From Rickettsiaceae bacterium (GTDB lineage Bacteria > Pseudomonadota > Alphaproteobacteria > Rickettsiales > Rickettsiaceae), in the NCBI GenBank assembly GCA_028372485.1, contig JAOMYS010000048.1:1-7934 (forward strand): 7,934 bases of DNA, written 5' to 3'. A program made the translations under genes and the position numbers. Within the stretch, counting starts at the first letter, position 1. Each line of letters begins with the position of its first letter. Below are positions 1-7,459 of this stretch, in pieces. The notes under the pieces were generated by a model that was not told the origin of the DNA, searched no databases, and saw only the letters and a program-made list of their open reading frames with translations.

Positions 1-32
1 AGTAGGGAGATTCTGTTTAGAAGGGATTTCAT
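1..32 (-). CDS. 5' end of an unidentified gene, truncated by the window edge
   Basis: Only ten codons are visible, reading M-K-S-L-L-N-R-I-S-L before the window ends. The call rests on the translation start: an AGGAG ribosome-binding site at 37-41 lies 4 nt before an ATG at 30-32, the cleanest Shine-Dalgarno/ATG pair in this window apart from that of ppdK. It follows prfA on the same strand after 91 nt, so it could be co-transcribed with it. In many bacteria prmC, the methyltransferase that modifies release factors, follows prfA. The ten residues neither support nor exclude that, so no function is assigned. Confidence 0.45.
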   Translation of the reverse strand, partial: MKSLLNRISL

Positions 33-45
33 ATAGCTCCTAGCG

Positions 46-62
46 GTCGTTTACGGAACGAC
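46..62. repeat. Small inverted repeat between prfA and the next gene
   Basis: GTCGTT (46-51) and AACGAC (57-62) are perfect complements around a 5-nt loop, giving a 6-bp hairpin. On the minus strand it lies 4 nt before the AGGAG ribosome-binding site at 37-41. It has no T-run after it in that direction; the T6 run at about 71-76 comes before it. It is therefore not a standard intrinsic terminator. It could be a processing site or a structure affecting translation of the downstream gene, or chance. Confidence 0.4.
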
Positions 63-123
63 AGTGGGAGAAAAAATCGTATGAGAAATAACAATAGAGA
101 ATACAATGCTCATTTGTAATTTA

Positions 124-1194
124 CTATATTTCCTCAGCTAGTCTTTTTGCTTCATCATCTGCGGTAAGAGCATCTACGAACTCGTCTAGTTTACCTTCCT
201 TCATTAACTCATCAATCTTGTATAATGTGAGATTAATACGATGGTCGCTTATTCTACTTTGCGGAAAATTATATGTACGAATGCGCTCCGATCTATCTCC
301 TGAACCAATTTGCCCTTTTCTTGAGTCTGCCCTTTCTGCCTCACGAGTGCGACGCTCTTCTTCATATATACGAGAGCGCAATATCTTGAGCGCCTTTGCT
401 TTATTCTTATGCTGCGATTTTTCGTCTTGAATTGCAACAACTACACCGGTTGGGATATGAGTAACACGAACTGCAGAATCTGTTGTATTAACGTGCTGCC
501 CACCAGCACCCGAGGCTCTATAAGTATCAATACGGATGTCCTTATCTTCTATCTTGATATCAACATCCTCTGCTTCGGGAAGAACAGCTACAGTAGCCGC
601 AGATGTATGGATTCTTCCATTTGATTCAGTAGACGGTATTCTCTGAACCCTATGCACACCAGACTCAAATTTAAGTCTAGCAAATGCACCGTCGCCTTTT
701 ATCAAAGCAGATGCTTCTTTATACCCACCAACACCAATTTCAGAAATTGAAAGTATCTCAAATTTCCACCCTTTTAAGGAAGAATATCTCTGATACATTT
801 CAAATAAATCAGCTGCAAAGAGCGCAGCTTCTTCACCACCAGTACCGCCTCTTATTTCTATAATTGCGTTTTTACTATCCGCTTCATCTTTTGGAAGTAG
901 TGCAATTTTTACTTTATGTTCTAAGACAGGCACCTGCGTATTTAATTTGCGCAATTCCTCTTCTATCATTTCTTTAGTTTCAAGGTCCAGACCATCTTCA
1001 GCTAACATTTCTTTAGCGTCTGATAAATCCGAGATTGCTTTATGATATCCGGTTATCTTTGCAACAATTGGTTCAAGCTCAGAATATTCCTTAGAAGCAG
1101 ACACGAAATCTTCGCCCGTGATGCCGCTTGCAAGCTTATCTGATAAATCTTGGTGCTTCTGTAGTATTTTGTTTAAATTATCCTGAAAACTCAT
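124..1194 (-). CDS. prfA: Peptide chain release factor 1 (RF1)
   Basis: This 356-residue protein is full length for RF1. It is cytoplasmic and releases the finished peptide when the ribosome reaches UAA or UAG. The catalytic GGQ loop is at residues 231-233 ([14 protein letters not shown]), and the stop-codon-reading PxT motif is P-S-T at 187-189 within [11 protein letters not shown]. PxT rather than SPF separates it from RF2. The region around 115-125 ([12 protein letters not shown]) and the C-terminal [16 protein letters not shown] segment (297-311) are also typical. The N-terminal part (about 1-100) is the variable helical domain. The ATG overlaps the ppdK stop by four bases (ATGA) and has no obvious Shine-Dalgarno, which suggests translational coupling to ppdK. 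The gene ends in TAG, a stop that only RF1 reads, so its own termination depends on its product. No key residue is missing. Confidence 0.97.
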   Translation of the reverse strand: MSFQDNLNKILQKHQDLSDKLASGITGEDFVSASKEYSELEPIVAKITGYHKAISDLSDAKEMLAEDGLDLETKEMIEEELRKLNTQVPVLEHKVKIALLPKDEADSKNAIIEIRGGTGGEEAALFAADLFEMYQRYSSLKGWKFEILSISEIGVGGYKEASALIKGDGAFARLKFESGVHRVQRIPSTESNGRIHTSAATVAVLPEAEDVDIKIEDKDIRIDTYRASGAGGQHVNTTDSAVRVTHIPTGVVVAIQDEKSQHKNKAKALKILRSRIYEEERRTREAERADSRKGQIGSGDRSERIRTYNFPQSRISDHRINLTLYKIDELMKEGKLDEFVDALTADDEAKRLAEEI

Positions 1195-3845
1195 AATGCT
1201 TTCATTGAAGATTTAATTTTACTTCTAGCCGCAGCTACCCTTGCGATAGGTATACGATATGGAGAACAAGAGATATAATCTACTCCTGTGTTTTGGAAAA
1301 AATCTATTGATGATGGGTCACCTGCATGCTCACCGCAAACTCCCATAGTAAGGTTTGGATTTTCTGATTTTCCTCTCCTAGCTGCTAGATCTATTAACTG
1401 ACCTACGCCATTTTCATCGATAGTTGAGAAAGGGTCATCCTTAAATATCTTTTGTTCTAAATATTCAGGTAAGAATGAACCGACATCATCTCTGGAAATA
1501 CCAAATGTAGTCTGCGTAAGATCGTTTGAACCAAAGCTAAAAAACTCTACATGCTTTGCTATTTCACCTGCTGTAAGTGCTGCTCGTGGAAGTTCAATCA
1601 TCGTACCAAGCTTGATACAAAACTTCATAGAATATTTTGACTCCATCTTTTCGATCGTATCTAGCACATACTGTTTGATGCGTATAAGCTCTTTCTCCTC
1701 AGAGATAAGTGGTATCATTAGTTCTAGATTGCTCTTAATTTTTTCTTCAATTTGTAAATAAGCGATAGCAGACAAAATTGCTTCTACCTGCATTATATAT
1801 ATCTCTGGATATGAAATTCCGAGTCTACATCCCCTATGACCAAGCATAGGGTTCATTTCGCGCAAAGACTGTAAACGATGATCAATCAATGACAATGGAA
1901 CATTAAGATTTTGAGCAAGTAATGTTTTATCTTCCTCCTTCGTGGGTAAAAATTCATGAAGTGGCGGATCTAGTAACCTGATATTGACTGATCTTGAGTT
2001 CATAACCCTAAATAGAGATTTAAAGTCACTAACTTGTAGAGGCTTTAACTTTGATATTGCCTCCATCCTTTGCTGGTGATCCTTCGCTATGATCATCTGA
2101 CGCACTAAGGCAATTTTTTGACTATCAAAAAACATATGTTCCGTACGACACAATCCGATACCGCTTGCTCCGAACTTTATTGCAGTTTCTGCATCAGATA
2201 CTGTTTCAGCATTGGCTCTTACATCTAAGTGCTTTTCCCTATCTGCCCAATCCAATATAATATTGAATTCTTCTGAGAAACTTGACTCTACTAATTTTAC
2301 ATCACCTACAATGATTTTGCCTGTAGATCCGTCAACGGTAATAGAGTCACCTTGTGATATTTCATGCCCAGATGCGGTAGTACATACCTTATCTTTTTCA
2401 TTGACAATTAAGCCGTTTACTCCGCATACGCATGGACGCCCCATACCTCTTGCAACCACAGCAGCATGCGATGTCATTCCACCTCTTGCAGTGAGAATTC
2501 CAGCTGATGAGTTCATGCCCTTAATGTCTTCAGGACTAGTATCACTACGCACTAATATTACGCTGCGATGACGTGACAATTCTTCAGCTTCATTTGCAGA
2601 GAAAACTGCAATTCCAGTAGCAGCCCCAGGCGATGCTGGTAACCCTTCTGCAATTATTTTTGGATCATGAGAATAATCTATAGATGTATGTAAAAGCTGA
2701 TTAAGCGATTCAGGGTCAATTTGCATCAATGCATCTTGTTTGGAAATAACATTCTCTTTGACCATATCAACTGCGATTTTTACAGATGCAGCAGCAGCTC
2801 TTTTTCCGCTTCTAGTCTGTAGTATGTATAACTTACCCTGTTCAATCGTAAATTCTATATCTTGCATATCTTGAAAATATGACTCTAGCTTGTTACAAAC
2901 ACTTGCAAGCTCTTTGTAGAGTCTAGGCATTTTCTCCTGCATAGAATTGCCTTTATTCTCAGATATAATAGGATGAGGTGTACGAATCCCTGCTACTACA
3001 TCTTCACCTTGAGCATTGATTAAAAATTCACCGAATATTTCCTTCTTGCCCGTTGCAGGGGAGCGAGTAAATACAACACCTGTTGCAGAATCATTATCTT
3101 TATTCCCAAACACCATTGACTGTATATTTACAGCAGTGCCTATAGTATCATCTATATTGTTTATTTTTCGATAAATAACAGCTCTTGGACATGTCCAAGA
3201 TTTTAGCACAGATTTAATGGCAGATTTTAACTGTTCTAGAGGATTGGATTTAAATTCTCTTTTCGTGTGATTTAAAATAATTGCTTTAAATTCAGAGATT
3301 ACTTTATGTAAATTTTCTATATTATCTTGATCTTGCTGATCATTTTCACCGATGTGACTATCAAACGATTCTTCAAAAATATAGCTAGAAATACCAAGAA
3401 CCACGGAACCATACATTTGTAAAAACCGTCTATAACTATCATAGGCAAAATGAGGATTTTTTGTCTGATTTGTGATGGCCTCAGCAACATCATCATTCAT
3501 ACCAAGATTCAAGATAGTGTCCATCATACCAGGCATAGAAACGCTTGCGCCAGAACGTACCGAAAGAAGCAGAGGATTTTTTCTATCACCAAAGATTTTT
3601 CCCGTTTCTTTTTCCAGTCTGTTTACTGAGTTAAGAAGCTCTCCTTCAAACTCTTTTGTAAAAACAGAATCTGGGTCTTGCAGATACCTCTTACATAAAT
3701 CGGAAGAAATTGTAAAACCCGCAGGAATTGGCAGGTCCATCTTACACATTTGCGCCAAATTTGCACCTTTACTTCCAAGCATATCTTTCATGCTAGAATC
3801 ACCATCTGCGTGAGAATCACCAAAATGGTAAATCAACTTATTCAT
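1191..3845 (-). CDS. ppdK: Pyruvate, phosphate dikinase
   Basis: The product interconverts pyruvate + ATP + Pi and phosphoenolpyruvate + AMP + PPi; here it probably runs toward PEP. The 884 residues match the family length. In order there are an N-terminal ATP-grasp domain (about 1-345, with [19 protein letters not shown] at 92-110 and [15 protein letters not shown] at 276-290), the swivelling phosphohistidine domain with catalytic His460 in [13 protein letters not shown] (455-467), and the PEP/pyruvate barrel (about 535-880). Barrel residues known from the clostridial enzyme are all present: Arg567, Arg623, Glu751, Asn774, Asp775 and catalytic Cys837 in [10 protein letters not shown]. Thr458 is at the position phosphorylated in regulated homologues. 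I chose the ATG at 3845 because a purine-rich ribosome-binding site precedes it and the family begins there. The frame also stays open upstream to a TTG at 3920, adding 25 hydrophobic residues with no ribosome-binding site. The stop overlaps prfA; maeB lies 178 nt upstream. Confidence 0.96.
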   Translation of the reverse strand: MNKLIYHFGDSHADGDSSMKDMLGSKGANLAQMCKMDLPIPAGFTISSDLCKRYLQDPDSVFTKEFEGELLNSVNRLEKETGKIFGDRKNPLLLSVRSGASVSMPGMMDTILNLGMNDDVAEAITNQTKNPHFAYDSYRRFLQMYGSVVLGISSYIFEESFDSHIGENDQQDQDNIENLHKVISEFKAIILNHTKREFKSNPLEQLKSAIKSVLKSWTCPRAVIYRKINNIDDTIGTAVNIQSMVFGNKDNDSATGVVFTRSPATGKKEIFGEFLINAQGEDVVAGIRTPHPIISENKGNSMQEKMPRLYKELASVCNKLESYFQDMQDIEFTIEQGKLYILQTRSGKRAAAASVKIAVDMVKENVISKQDALMQIDPESLNQLLHTSIDYSHDPKIIAEGLPASPGAATGIAVFSANEAEELSRHRSVILVRSDTSPEDIKGMNSSAGILTARGGMTSHAAVVARGMGRPCVCGVNGLIVNEKDKVCTTASGHEISQGDSITVDGSTGKIIVGDVKLVESSFSEEFNIILDWADREKHLDVRANAETVSDAETAIKFGASGIGLCRTEHMFFDSQKIALVRQMIIAKDHQQRMEAISKLKPLQVSDFKSLFRVMNSRSVNIRLLDPPLHEFLPTKEEDKTLLAQNLNVPLSLIDHRLQSLREMNPMLGHRGCRLGISYPEIYIMQVEAILSAIAYLQIEEKIKSNLELMIPLISEEKELIRIKQYVLDTIEKMESKYSMKFCIKLGTMIELPRAALTAGEIAKHVEFFSFGSNDLTQTTFGISRDDVGSFLPEYLEQKIFKDDPFSTIDENGVGQLIDLAARRGKSENPNLTMGVCGEHAGDPSSIDFFQNTGVDYISCSPYRIPIARVAAARSKIKSSMKAL

Positions 3846-3852
3846 CCTATTT

Positions 3853-3861
3853 CTCTTTCCT
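3853..3861 (-). promoter_or_regulatory. Ribosome-binding site deciding the ppdK start
   Basis: The minus strand reads AGGAAAGAG here, ending 7 nt before the ATG at 3843-3845. It is one of only two clear Shine-Dalgarno sequences in the window. It supports starting ppdK at that ATG rather than at the in-frame TTG at 3920, which has no purine-rich stretch in front of it. Confidence 0.7.
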
Positions 3862-3946
3862 ATATAAAGCCAAGCAAATCCCAAGGAGAGTAGCAAAAAA
3901 ATGAAGATAAGTATAGTCAATTTATTGTGAATCTGTGGGAGTATTT

Positions 3947-3975
3947 ATTATAGATAGACGGAGGTAAAATGCGCA
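3947..3975 (-). promoter_or_regulatory. Candidate promoter for ppdK-prfA
   Basis: A perfect TATAAT -10 hexamer lies at 3947-3952 on the minus strand. With a 17-nt spacer the -35 position falls at 3970-3975, which reads TGCGCA and matches TTGACA at only three of six positions. Transcription would start near 3940, leaving a leader of about 95 nt before the ppdK ATG. The weak -35 coincides with one copy of the ATGCGCAT palindrome, so an activator or repressor could act there. A perfect -10 can occur by chance in AT-rich DNA, so this is a moderate call. Confidence 0.4.
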
Positions 3976-3994
3976 TATCTAATGCGCATTACCT
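3961..3994. repeat. Hairpin of paired ATGCGCAT palindromes downstream of maeB
   Basis: The octamer ATGCGCAT, itself self-complementary, occurs at 3969-3976 and 3982-3989, separated by 5 nt. The two copies can pair into a 9-bp stem (A3968 with T3990 added) with a 5-nt loop, and AGGT/ACCT (3962-3965 with 3991-3994) extends it past a small bulge. On the minus strand the 3' arm runs directly into a short TTTT. It could therefore be a modest intrinsic terminator for maeB about 30 nt after its stop. Because it also overlies the candidate -35 of ppdK, it could equally be a tandem operator. The palindromes are certain; their function is not. Confidence 0.6.
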
Positions 3995-4023
3995 TATCGA
4001 CTGCTGGACTTTTCAAGCCAGGC

Positions 4024-6294
4024 TTAATTATTCACAGACTCAATAGCAGCAAATGCCGCCATTCGTAATATATCAGTAGCAGAAGAACCCATAGGCACGA
4101 TTTGTATCGGATACTCAAAACCACTCAAGATTGGTCCAATGAATACCTCACCTGTCAGCTCTTCAAGAAGACCAGTTGAGATAGCAGCAGAGTTAAGTGC
4201 TGGCATAATTAATATATTAGCTGGACCGCTTAAACGACAAAATGGATATATCTTTTGTATTTCAGTGTTTAATGCGACATCAACTGTCATCTCACCATCA
4301 TATTCAAAATCTACTTTCATTTCATCTAACATAGCAATAGCACGCTTTACTCTGGATGATCCTTCTCTTTCCGGGTTTCCAAAATTAGAGAATGATAATA
4401 GTGCAACTCTTGGCTTGAAACCCATAGATTTTGCAACTGCTGCTGTTTGCGTAGCGATTTCTGCCAGATCCTCTGCTTCCGGTACTTCGCATGATGTATT
4501 ATCTGCAATAATGATATTATGCTTACTAGATAGCATTATAGAATATCCAATTATTCTGTGATCTTTTTTTGGATTGATTACCTTACAAATATCATCAAGA
4601 CTATTATAGTAACTCTTGGTAATACCCGTAACCATAGCATCAGCATCTCCACATGCTATCATACATGCAGAAAATACATTGCGATCTGTCTTAACCATTC
4701 TAGCGCAATCTCTATATAAGTATCCTTTGCGATGTAATTTTTGGTATAGCTTATCAATATATTTATCCAAATTCTTATTAACTGCAGCATTCATTACAGT
4801 GATATTACTTAAATCATACCCTTGTCCCATGCTATTCACGATTGGATCGATCTTAGAGTGTCTACCCACAATTATTGGCTTACCATAATGCTCGTCACGC
4901 ATCATCATCGCAGCCTTAATCACTTCCTCTTCTTCTCCTTCTGCGAAAATTACCCTCTGCATATCTGCACTATGTATTCTCTCATAAATGAAGTTCATAT
5001 ATGTGGATGTAGGATTCAATCTGCTTTCAAGCTCTGTTACATATGATTTTGTATCAAGTTTTTTTATTCTTGAAACACCAGATTTAATTGCAGCCTCTGC
5101 GACAGCAACGGGAATTGTTGTGATAAGTCTTGGATCAAAAGGAACTGGTATTATGTAATCAGGACCAAATGATTTATGCTTATCTCCATATGCTCTGTAC
5201 ACCTCACCTGGTACTGGTTGCCTTGCAAGATCTGCCAGTGCTTTTGCTGCAGCTATCTTCATCTCTTCGTTAATGCATTTTGCACGGACATCAAGAGCGC
5301 CCCTGAAAATGTAAGGAAATCCCATTACGTTATTCACCTGATTATCATAATCAGAACGACCAGTAGCAATGATTGCATCATTCCTAACTGACTTGATATC
5401 TTCAGGAGTAATTTCTGGGTCAGGATTTGCCATAGCAAAAATTATAGGATTATCCGTCATAGATGCGACCATCTCTTTTGTGACGGCACCTTTTACTGAA
5501 AGTCCTAAAAATACATCAGCACCTTTCATTGCCTCTAGCAATGTTCTGCATTTAGTGTCAGAAGCTTTAGCTTCTTTCCATTTATTCATGCGCTCTGTGC
5601 GCCCTTTATAGATAACCCCTTTAGTATCACATAATATGACATTATTCTTATTGACACCAAGTGCAATAGCAAGGTCAATACAAGACATTGCCGCAGCTCC
5701 TGCGCCATTGACCACTATTTTGATCTCAGACATTTTTCGTTTTGTAAGGAATACAGCGTTAATAAGACCAGCTGCAGTAATAATCGCAGTCCCATGCTGA
5801 TCGTCATGAAATACTGGTATGTCCATTATCTCTTTCAGCTTTTCCTCAATAACAAAACATTCTGGAGCTTTTATATCTTCAAGATTGATCCCGCCAAAAC
5901 TAGTACCAAGATTCTTGACTGTATTTATAAATTCGTCTGGATCCGTAGTATCTACTTCTAGGTCAAACCCATCAATATCAGCAAATTTTTTAAATAACAC
6001 AGCTTTTCCTTCCATCACAGGCTTTGCAGCTGCTGCTCCAATAGCACCAAGACCGAGTACAGCTGTACCGTTTGTAATAACCGCTACCAGATTCCCCTTA
6101 GCAGTATATTTATAAATATCTTCAGGATTTTTCTGTATCTCAAGGCAAGGCGCTGCGACGCCTGGCGAATATGCAAGAGCGAGGTCTTGCTGCGAGATTA
6201 ATTGCTTTGTAGGCTGTAGTGCAATTTTACCGGCTTTGCCTTTCTTATGATATTCCAGTGCTTTTATGTAAGCGGGTGATTTTGTATCATTCAT
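4024..6294 (-). CDS. maeB: NADP-dependent malic enzyme, MaeB type with phosphotransacetylase-like domain
   Basis: This cytoplasmic enzyme decarboxylates malate to pyruvate + CO2 while making NADPH. Its 756 residues fit the large MaeB form. The malic N-terminal domain (about 18-160) has catalytic Tyr42 in [11 protein letters not shown] and Lys97 in [14 protein letters not shown]. The metal ligands are Glu139-Asp140 (NLEDIKAPE) and Asp165 (FHDDQHGTA). The NAD(P)-binding domain (about 163-410) carries the [11 protein letters not shown]ossmann loop (196-205) and [10 protein letters not shown] (287-296). A phosphotransacetylase-like domain (about 430-752) follows, with [21 protein letters not shown] and [12 protein letters not shown]. 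In characterised MaeB proteins this domain has no transacetylase activity and acts in acetyl-CoA feedback; the same is inferred here. The ATG at 6294 is 26 nt after the upstream carrier gene, so the two are probably one transcript. No Shine-Dalgarno is evident. A hairpin and the ppdK gene follow. Confidence 0.97.
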   Translation of the reverse strand: MNDTKSPAYIKALEYHKKGKAGKIALQPTKQLISQQDLALAYSPGVAAPCLEIQKNPEDIYKYTAKGNLVAVITNGTAVLGLGAIGAAAAKPVMEGKAVLFKKFADIDGFDLEVDTTDPDEFINTVKNLGTSFGGINLEDIKAPECFVIEEKLKEIMDIPVFHDDQHGTAIITAAGLINAVFLTKRKMSEIKIVVNGAGAAAMSCIDLAIALGVNKNNVILCDTKGVIYKGRTERMNKWKEAKASDTKCRTLLEAMKGADVFLGLSVKGAVTKEMVASMTDNPIIFAMANPDPEITPEDIKSVRNDAIIATGRSDYDNQVNNVMGFPYIFRGALDVRAKCINEEMKIAAAKALADLARQPVPGEVYRAYGDKHKSFGPDYIIPVPFDPRLITTIPVAVAEAAIKSGVSRIKKLDTKSYVTELESRLNPTSTYMNFIYERIHSADMQRVIFAEGEEEEVIKAAMMMRDEHYGKPIIVGRHSKIDPIVNSMGQGYDLSNITVMNAAVNKNLDKYIDKLYQKLHRKGYLYRDCARMVKTDRNVFSACMIACGDADAMVTGITKSYYNSLDDICKVINPKKDHRIIGYSIMLSSKHNIIIADNTSCEVPEAEDLAEIATQTAAVAKSMGFKPRVALLSFSNFGNPEREGSSRVKRAIAMLDEMKVDFEYDGEMTVDVALNTEIQKIYPFCRLSGPANILIMPALNSAAISTGLLEELTGEVFIGPILSGFEYPIQIVPMGSSATDILRMAAFAAIESVNN

Positions 6295-6320
6295 AATAAT
6301 ATACTAATATCTAACTTATT

Positions 6321-7253
6321 CTAAACAAGGATATAGACTAGAAGCGATAATGACAAGATTGAAAAGATCGTAGTAAAAGTTATGATAGAAGACATTGTCT
6401 CTGGATCACCACCAAGTTGCCGTGAGAGAATATAAGAAGAGCTGGAACAAGGAAGGCAACTAAACAATATCCCCACAGATTTGGCAACTCCAGTGATTCC
6501 CATTATCCAAAGAACAACGAATGTCACTACTGGCATTAACGCCAACTTGATTGCACTAGTGAACATAACTTGATGCAAATATTCTTGCTTTAATCTGAAT
6601 TGAATACCAGCACCAACAATCAGTATACCAATTGCAAGAGCAGAATCAGCAAGGCTCTGAATAGTTTTTTCAATTGCGATATTTAATGTTAAGTCCATAT
6701 AATTAAAAACTACTCCAGCGATACTTGCAAAAACAAAAGGGTTTCCTATGATTGACTTCACCATCAACATAAAACTTTTTCTTTTTGTTAGAGCGCCACT
6801 TCCTTTAGGCACGTAATGAGTGAATGCTATAATGGCTGTAATATTTGTTAGAATTAAAAGGTAAGGAGAGATTGTTGCTATTACTTTTAGCCCCTCATCA
6901 CCAAAAAGCGCAGCACCAAGTGCAAAGAATATATAATTATTATATCTAGTAGATCCTTGAAAAACAGAAGTGAATTGCGCCTTATCATAAGGCTCTTTTT
7001 CTTGATAGATTACGATTATCACTGCGATAACTAAAGTGGAAATCATTAAAGCAATCGTGAGCCTCAGAAACTCAGACGAACCAAGATCAGCCTTGGAGCT
7101 ATATTCAAATAATACAGCAGGGAATAAAACATAAAATAATAATTTTTCTAAGCCACGCCAAAATTCATCAGAACTAAGCCATTTTCTCCTTATTACACTA
7201 CCCAAGAGTGCAATAAGAAATATTGGCAAAACACTGTAGAAAACATTATACAT
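6321..7253 (-). CDS. AEC-family (auxin efflux carrier-like) transporter, possible malate/C4-acid permease
   Basis: This is an integral membrane carrier of 310 residues with about ten hydrophobic segments (roughly 4-21, 36-50, 62-82, 98-117, 122-143, 161-185, 203-217, 231-252, 255-272, 288-309). Family marks are the opening VLPIFLIALLG...RR, FQGSTRYNNYIF in the fourth segment, IIGNPFVFASIAG, and the C-terminal LPCSSSSYILSRQLGGD followed by ITFTTIFSILSL. The superfamily includes bacterial malate and malonate permeases as well as plant auxin exporters. Substrate cannot be read from sequence; malate or a related acid is inferred from maeB 26 nt downstream. I prefer the ATG at 7253 because family members begin a few residues before the LPxF motif, and because the best promoter has its -10 on top of the alternative ATG at 7286 (which would give 321 residues). 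Neither start has a clear ribosome-binding site. The gene ends in TAG. Confidence 0.88.
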   Translation of the reverse strand: MYNVFYSVLPIFLIALLGSVIRRKWLSSDEFWRGLEKLLFYVLFPAVLFEYSSKADLGSSEFLRLTIALMISTLVIAVIIVIYQEKEPYDKAQFTSVFQGSTRYNNYIFFALGAALFGDEGLKVIATISPYLLILTNITAIIAFTHYVPKGSGALTKRKSFMLMVKSIIGNPFVFASIAGVVFNYMDLTLNIAIEKTIQSLADSALAIGILIVGAGIQFRLKQEYLHQVMFTSAIKLALMPVVTFVVLWIMGITGVAKSVGILFSCLPCSSSSYILSRQLGGDPETMSSIITFTTIFSILSLSLLVYILV

Positions 7254-7284
7254 GACTGAATAATTTACGGTATAAAACCCAAAC

Positions 7285-7313
7285 ATGATAACAATTTATT
7301 GTTGTAAGATCAA
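7285..7313 (-). promoter_or_regulatory. Candidate sigma70-like promoter for the carrier-maeB unit
   Basis: On the minus strand TTGATC (7308-7313, four of six consensus matches) and TATCAT (7285-7290, five of six) are separated by exactly 17 nt. Transcription would begin near 7278, giving a leader of about 25 nt before the ATG at 7253 and excluding the ATG at 7286 from the message. Its position between polA and the carrier gene is as expected for a metabolic transcript separate from polA. Confidence 0.5.
7290..7303. promoter_or_regulatory. Perfect 6-2-6 inverted repeat inside the promoter spacer, possible operator
   Basis: AACAAT (7290-7295) and ATTGTT (7298-7303) are exact inverted copies two bases apart. 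The 14-bp palindrome starts at the edge of the -10 hexamer and fills most of the spacer of the candidate carrier promoter, where a dimeric repressor commonly binds. The sequence is all A/T except one C and one G, so chance occurrence is realistic. No regulator gene is visible in the window. Confidence 0.4.
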
Positions 7314-7339
7314 GGAATCCTTCAAAGTATTTACATTTC

Positions 7340-7459
7340 TTAAGATTTGGCGATTTTTTTAAACAGAGTGGAATGAGTGAGTTGCTCCATAAATATAGAT
7401 AGAGTTTTTACTTCGCTCTTGCCCTCTTTGATAAATATCTTCTTATACCTGTATTCAGA
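7340..7459 (-). other. Open stretch of 39 codons in the polA frame after the polA stop; probably non-coding
   Basis: After the polA TAA the same frame stays open for 39 codons, reading SEYRYKKIFIKEG at first and ending TLFKKIAKS before the next TAA at 7340-7342. The only internal ATG (7388-7390) would give 16 residues and has no ribosome-binding site. The composition looks protein-like (Lys, Glu, Ser), so it could be the remnant of a longer ancestral 3' end or a readthrough tail, but 39 open codons are not improbable. No convincing terminator hairpin for polA is seen here. The rest of the gap (7254-7339) holds only the candidate promoter and operator. Confidence 0.2.

Noticed and set aside
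2212..2571. Plus-strand ORFs opposite ppdK and maeB (for example 2212-2571, 4139-4561, 5819-6115)
   Set aside because: They lie wholly antisense to well-conserved enzymes, show low-complexity Ser/Ile/Phe-rich translations typical of shadow frames, and have no family signature.
3892..3920. TTGACT at 3915-3920 as the -35 of a ppdK promoter
   Set aside because: At 16-19 nt spacing there is no -10 resembling TATAAT; the best hexamers match at two or three positions.
4015..4025. AAGCC-A-GGCTT palindrome overlapping the maeB stop as a terminator
   Set aside because: The usable RNA stem is only about 4-6 bp with a three-base loop and no T-run follows it on the minus strand.
4024..5060. Phosphotransacetylase-like part of maeB as a separate or fused pta gene giving acetyl phosphate
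   Set aside because: Large MaeB proteins normally carry this domain as a regulatory unit, the length is typical, and there is no internal start or break, so it is not a novel fusion.
6321..7286. ATG at 7286 as the start of the AEC carrier (321 residues)
   Set aside because: It has no ribosome-binding site, adds eleven residues not expected before the family's opening helix, and lies inside the best -10 hexamer. It cannot be fully excluded.
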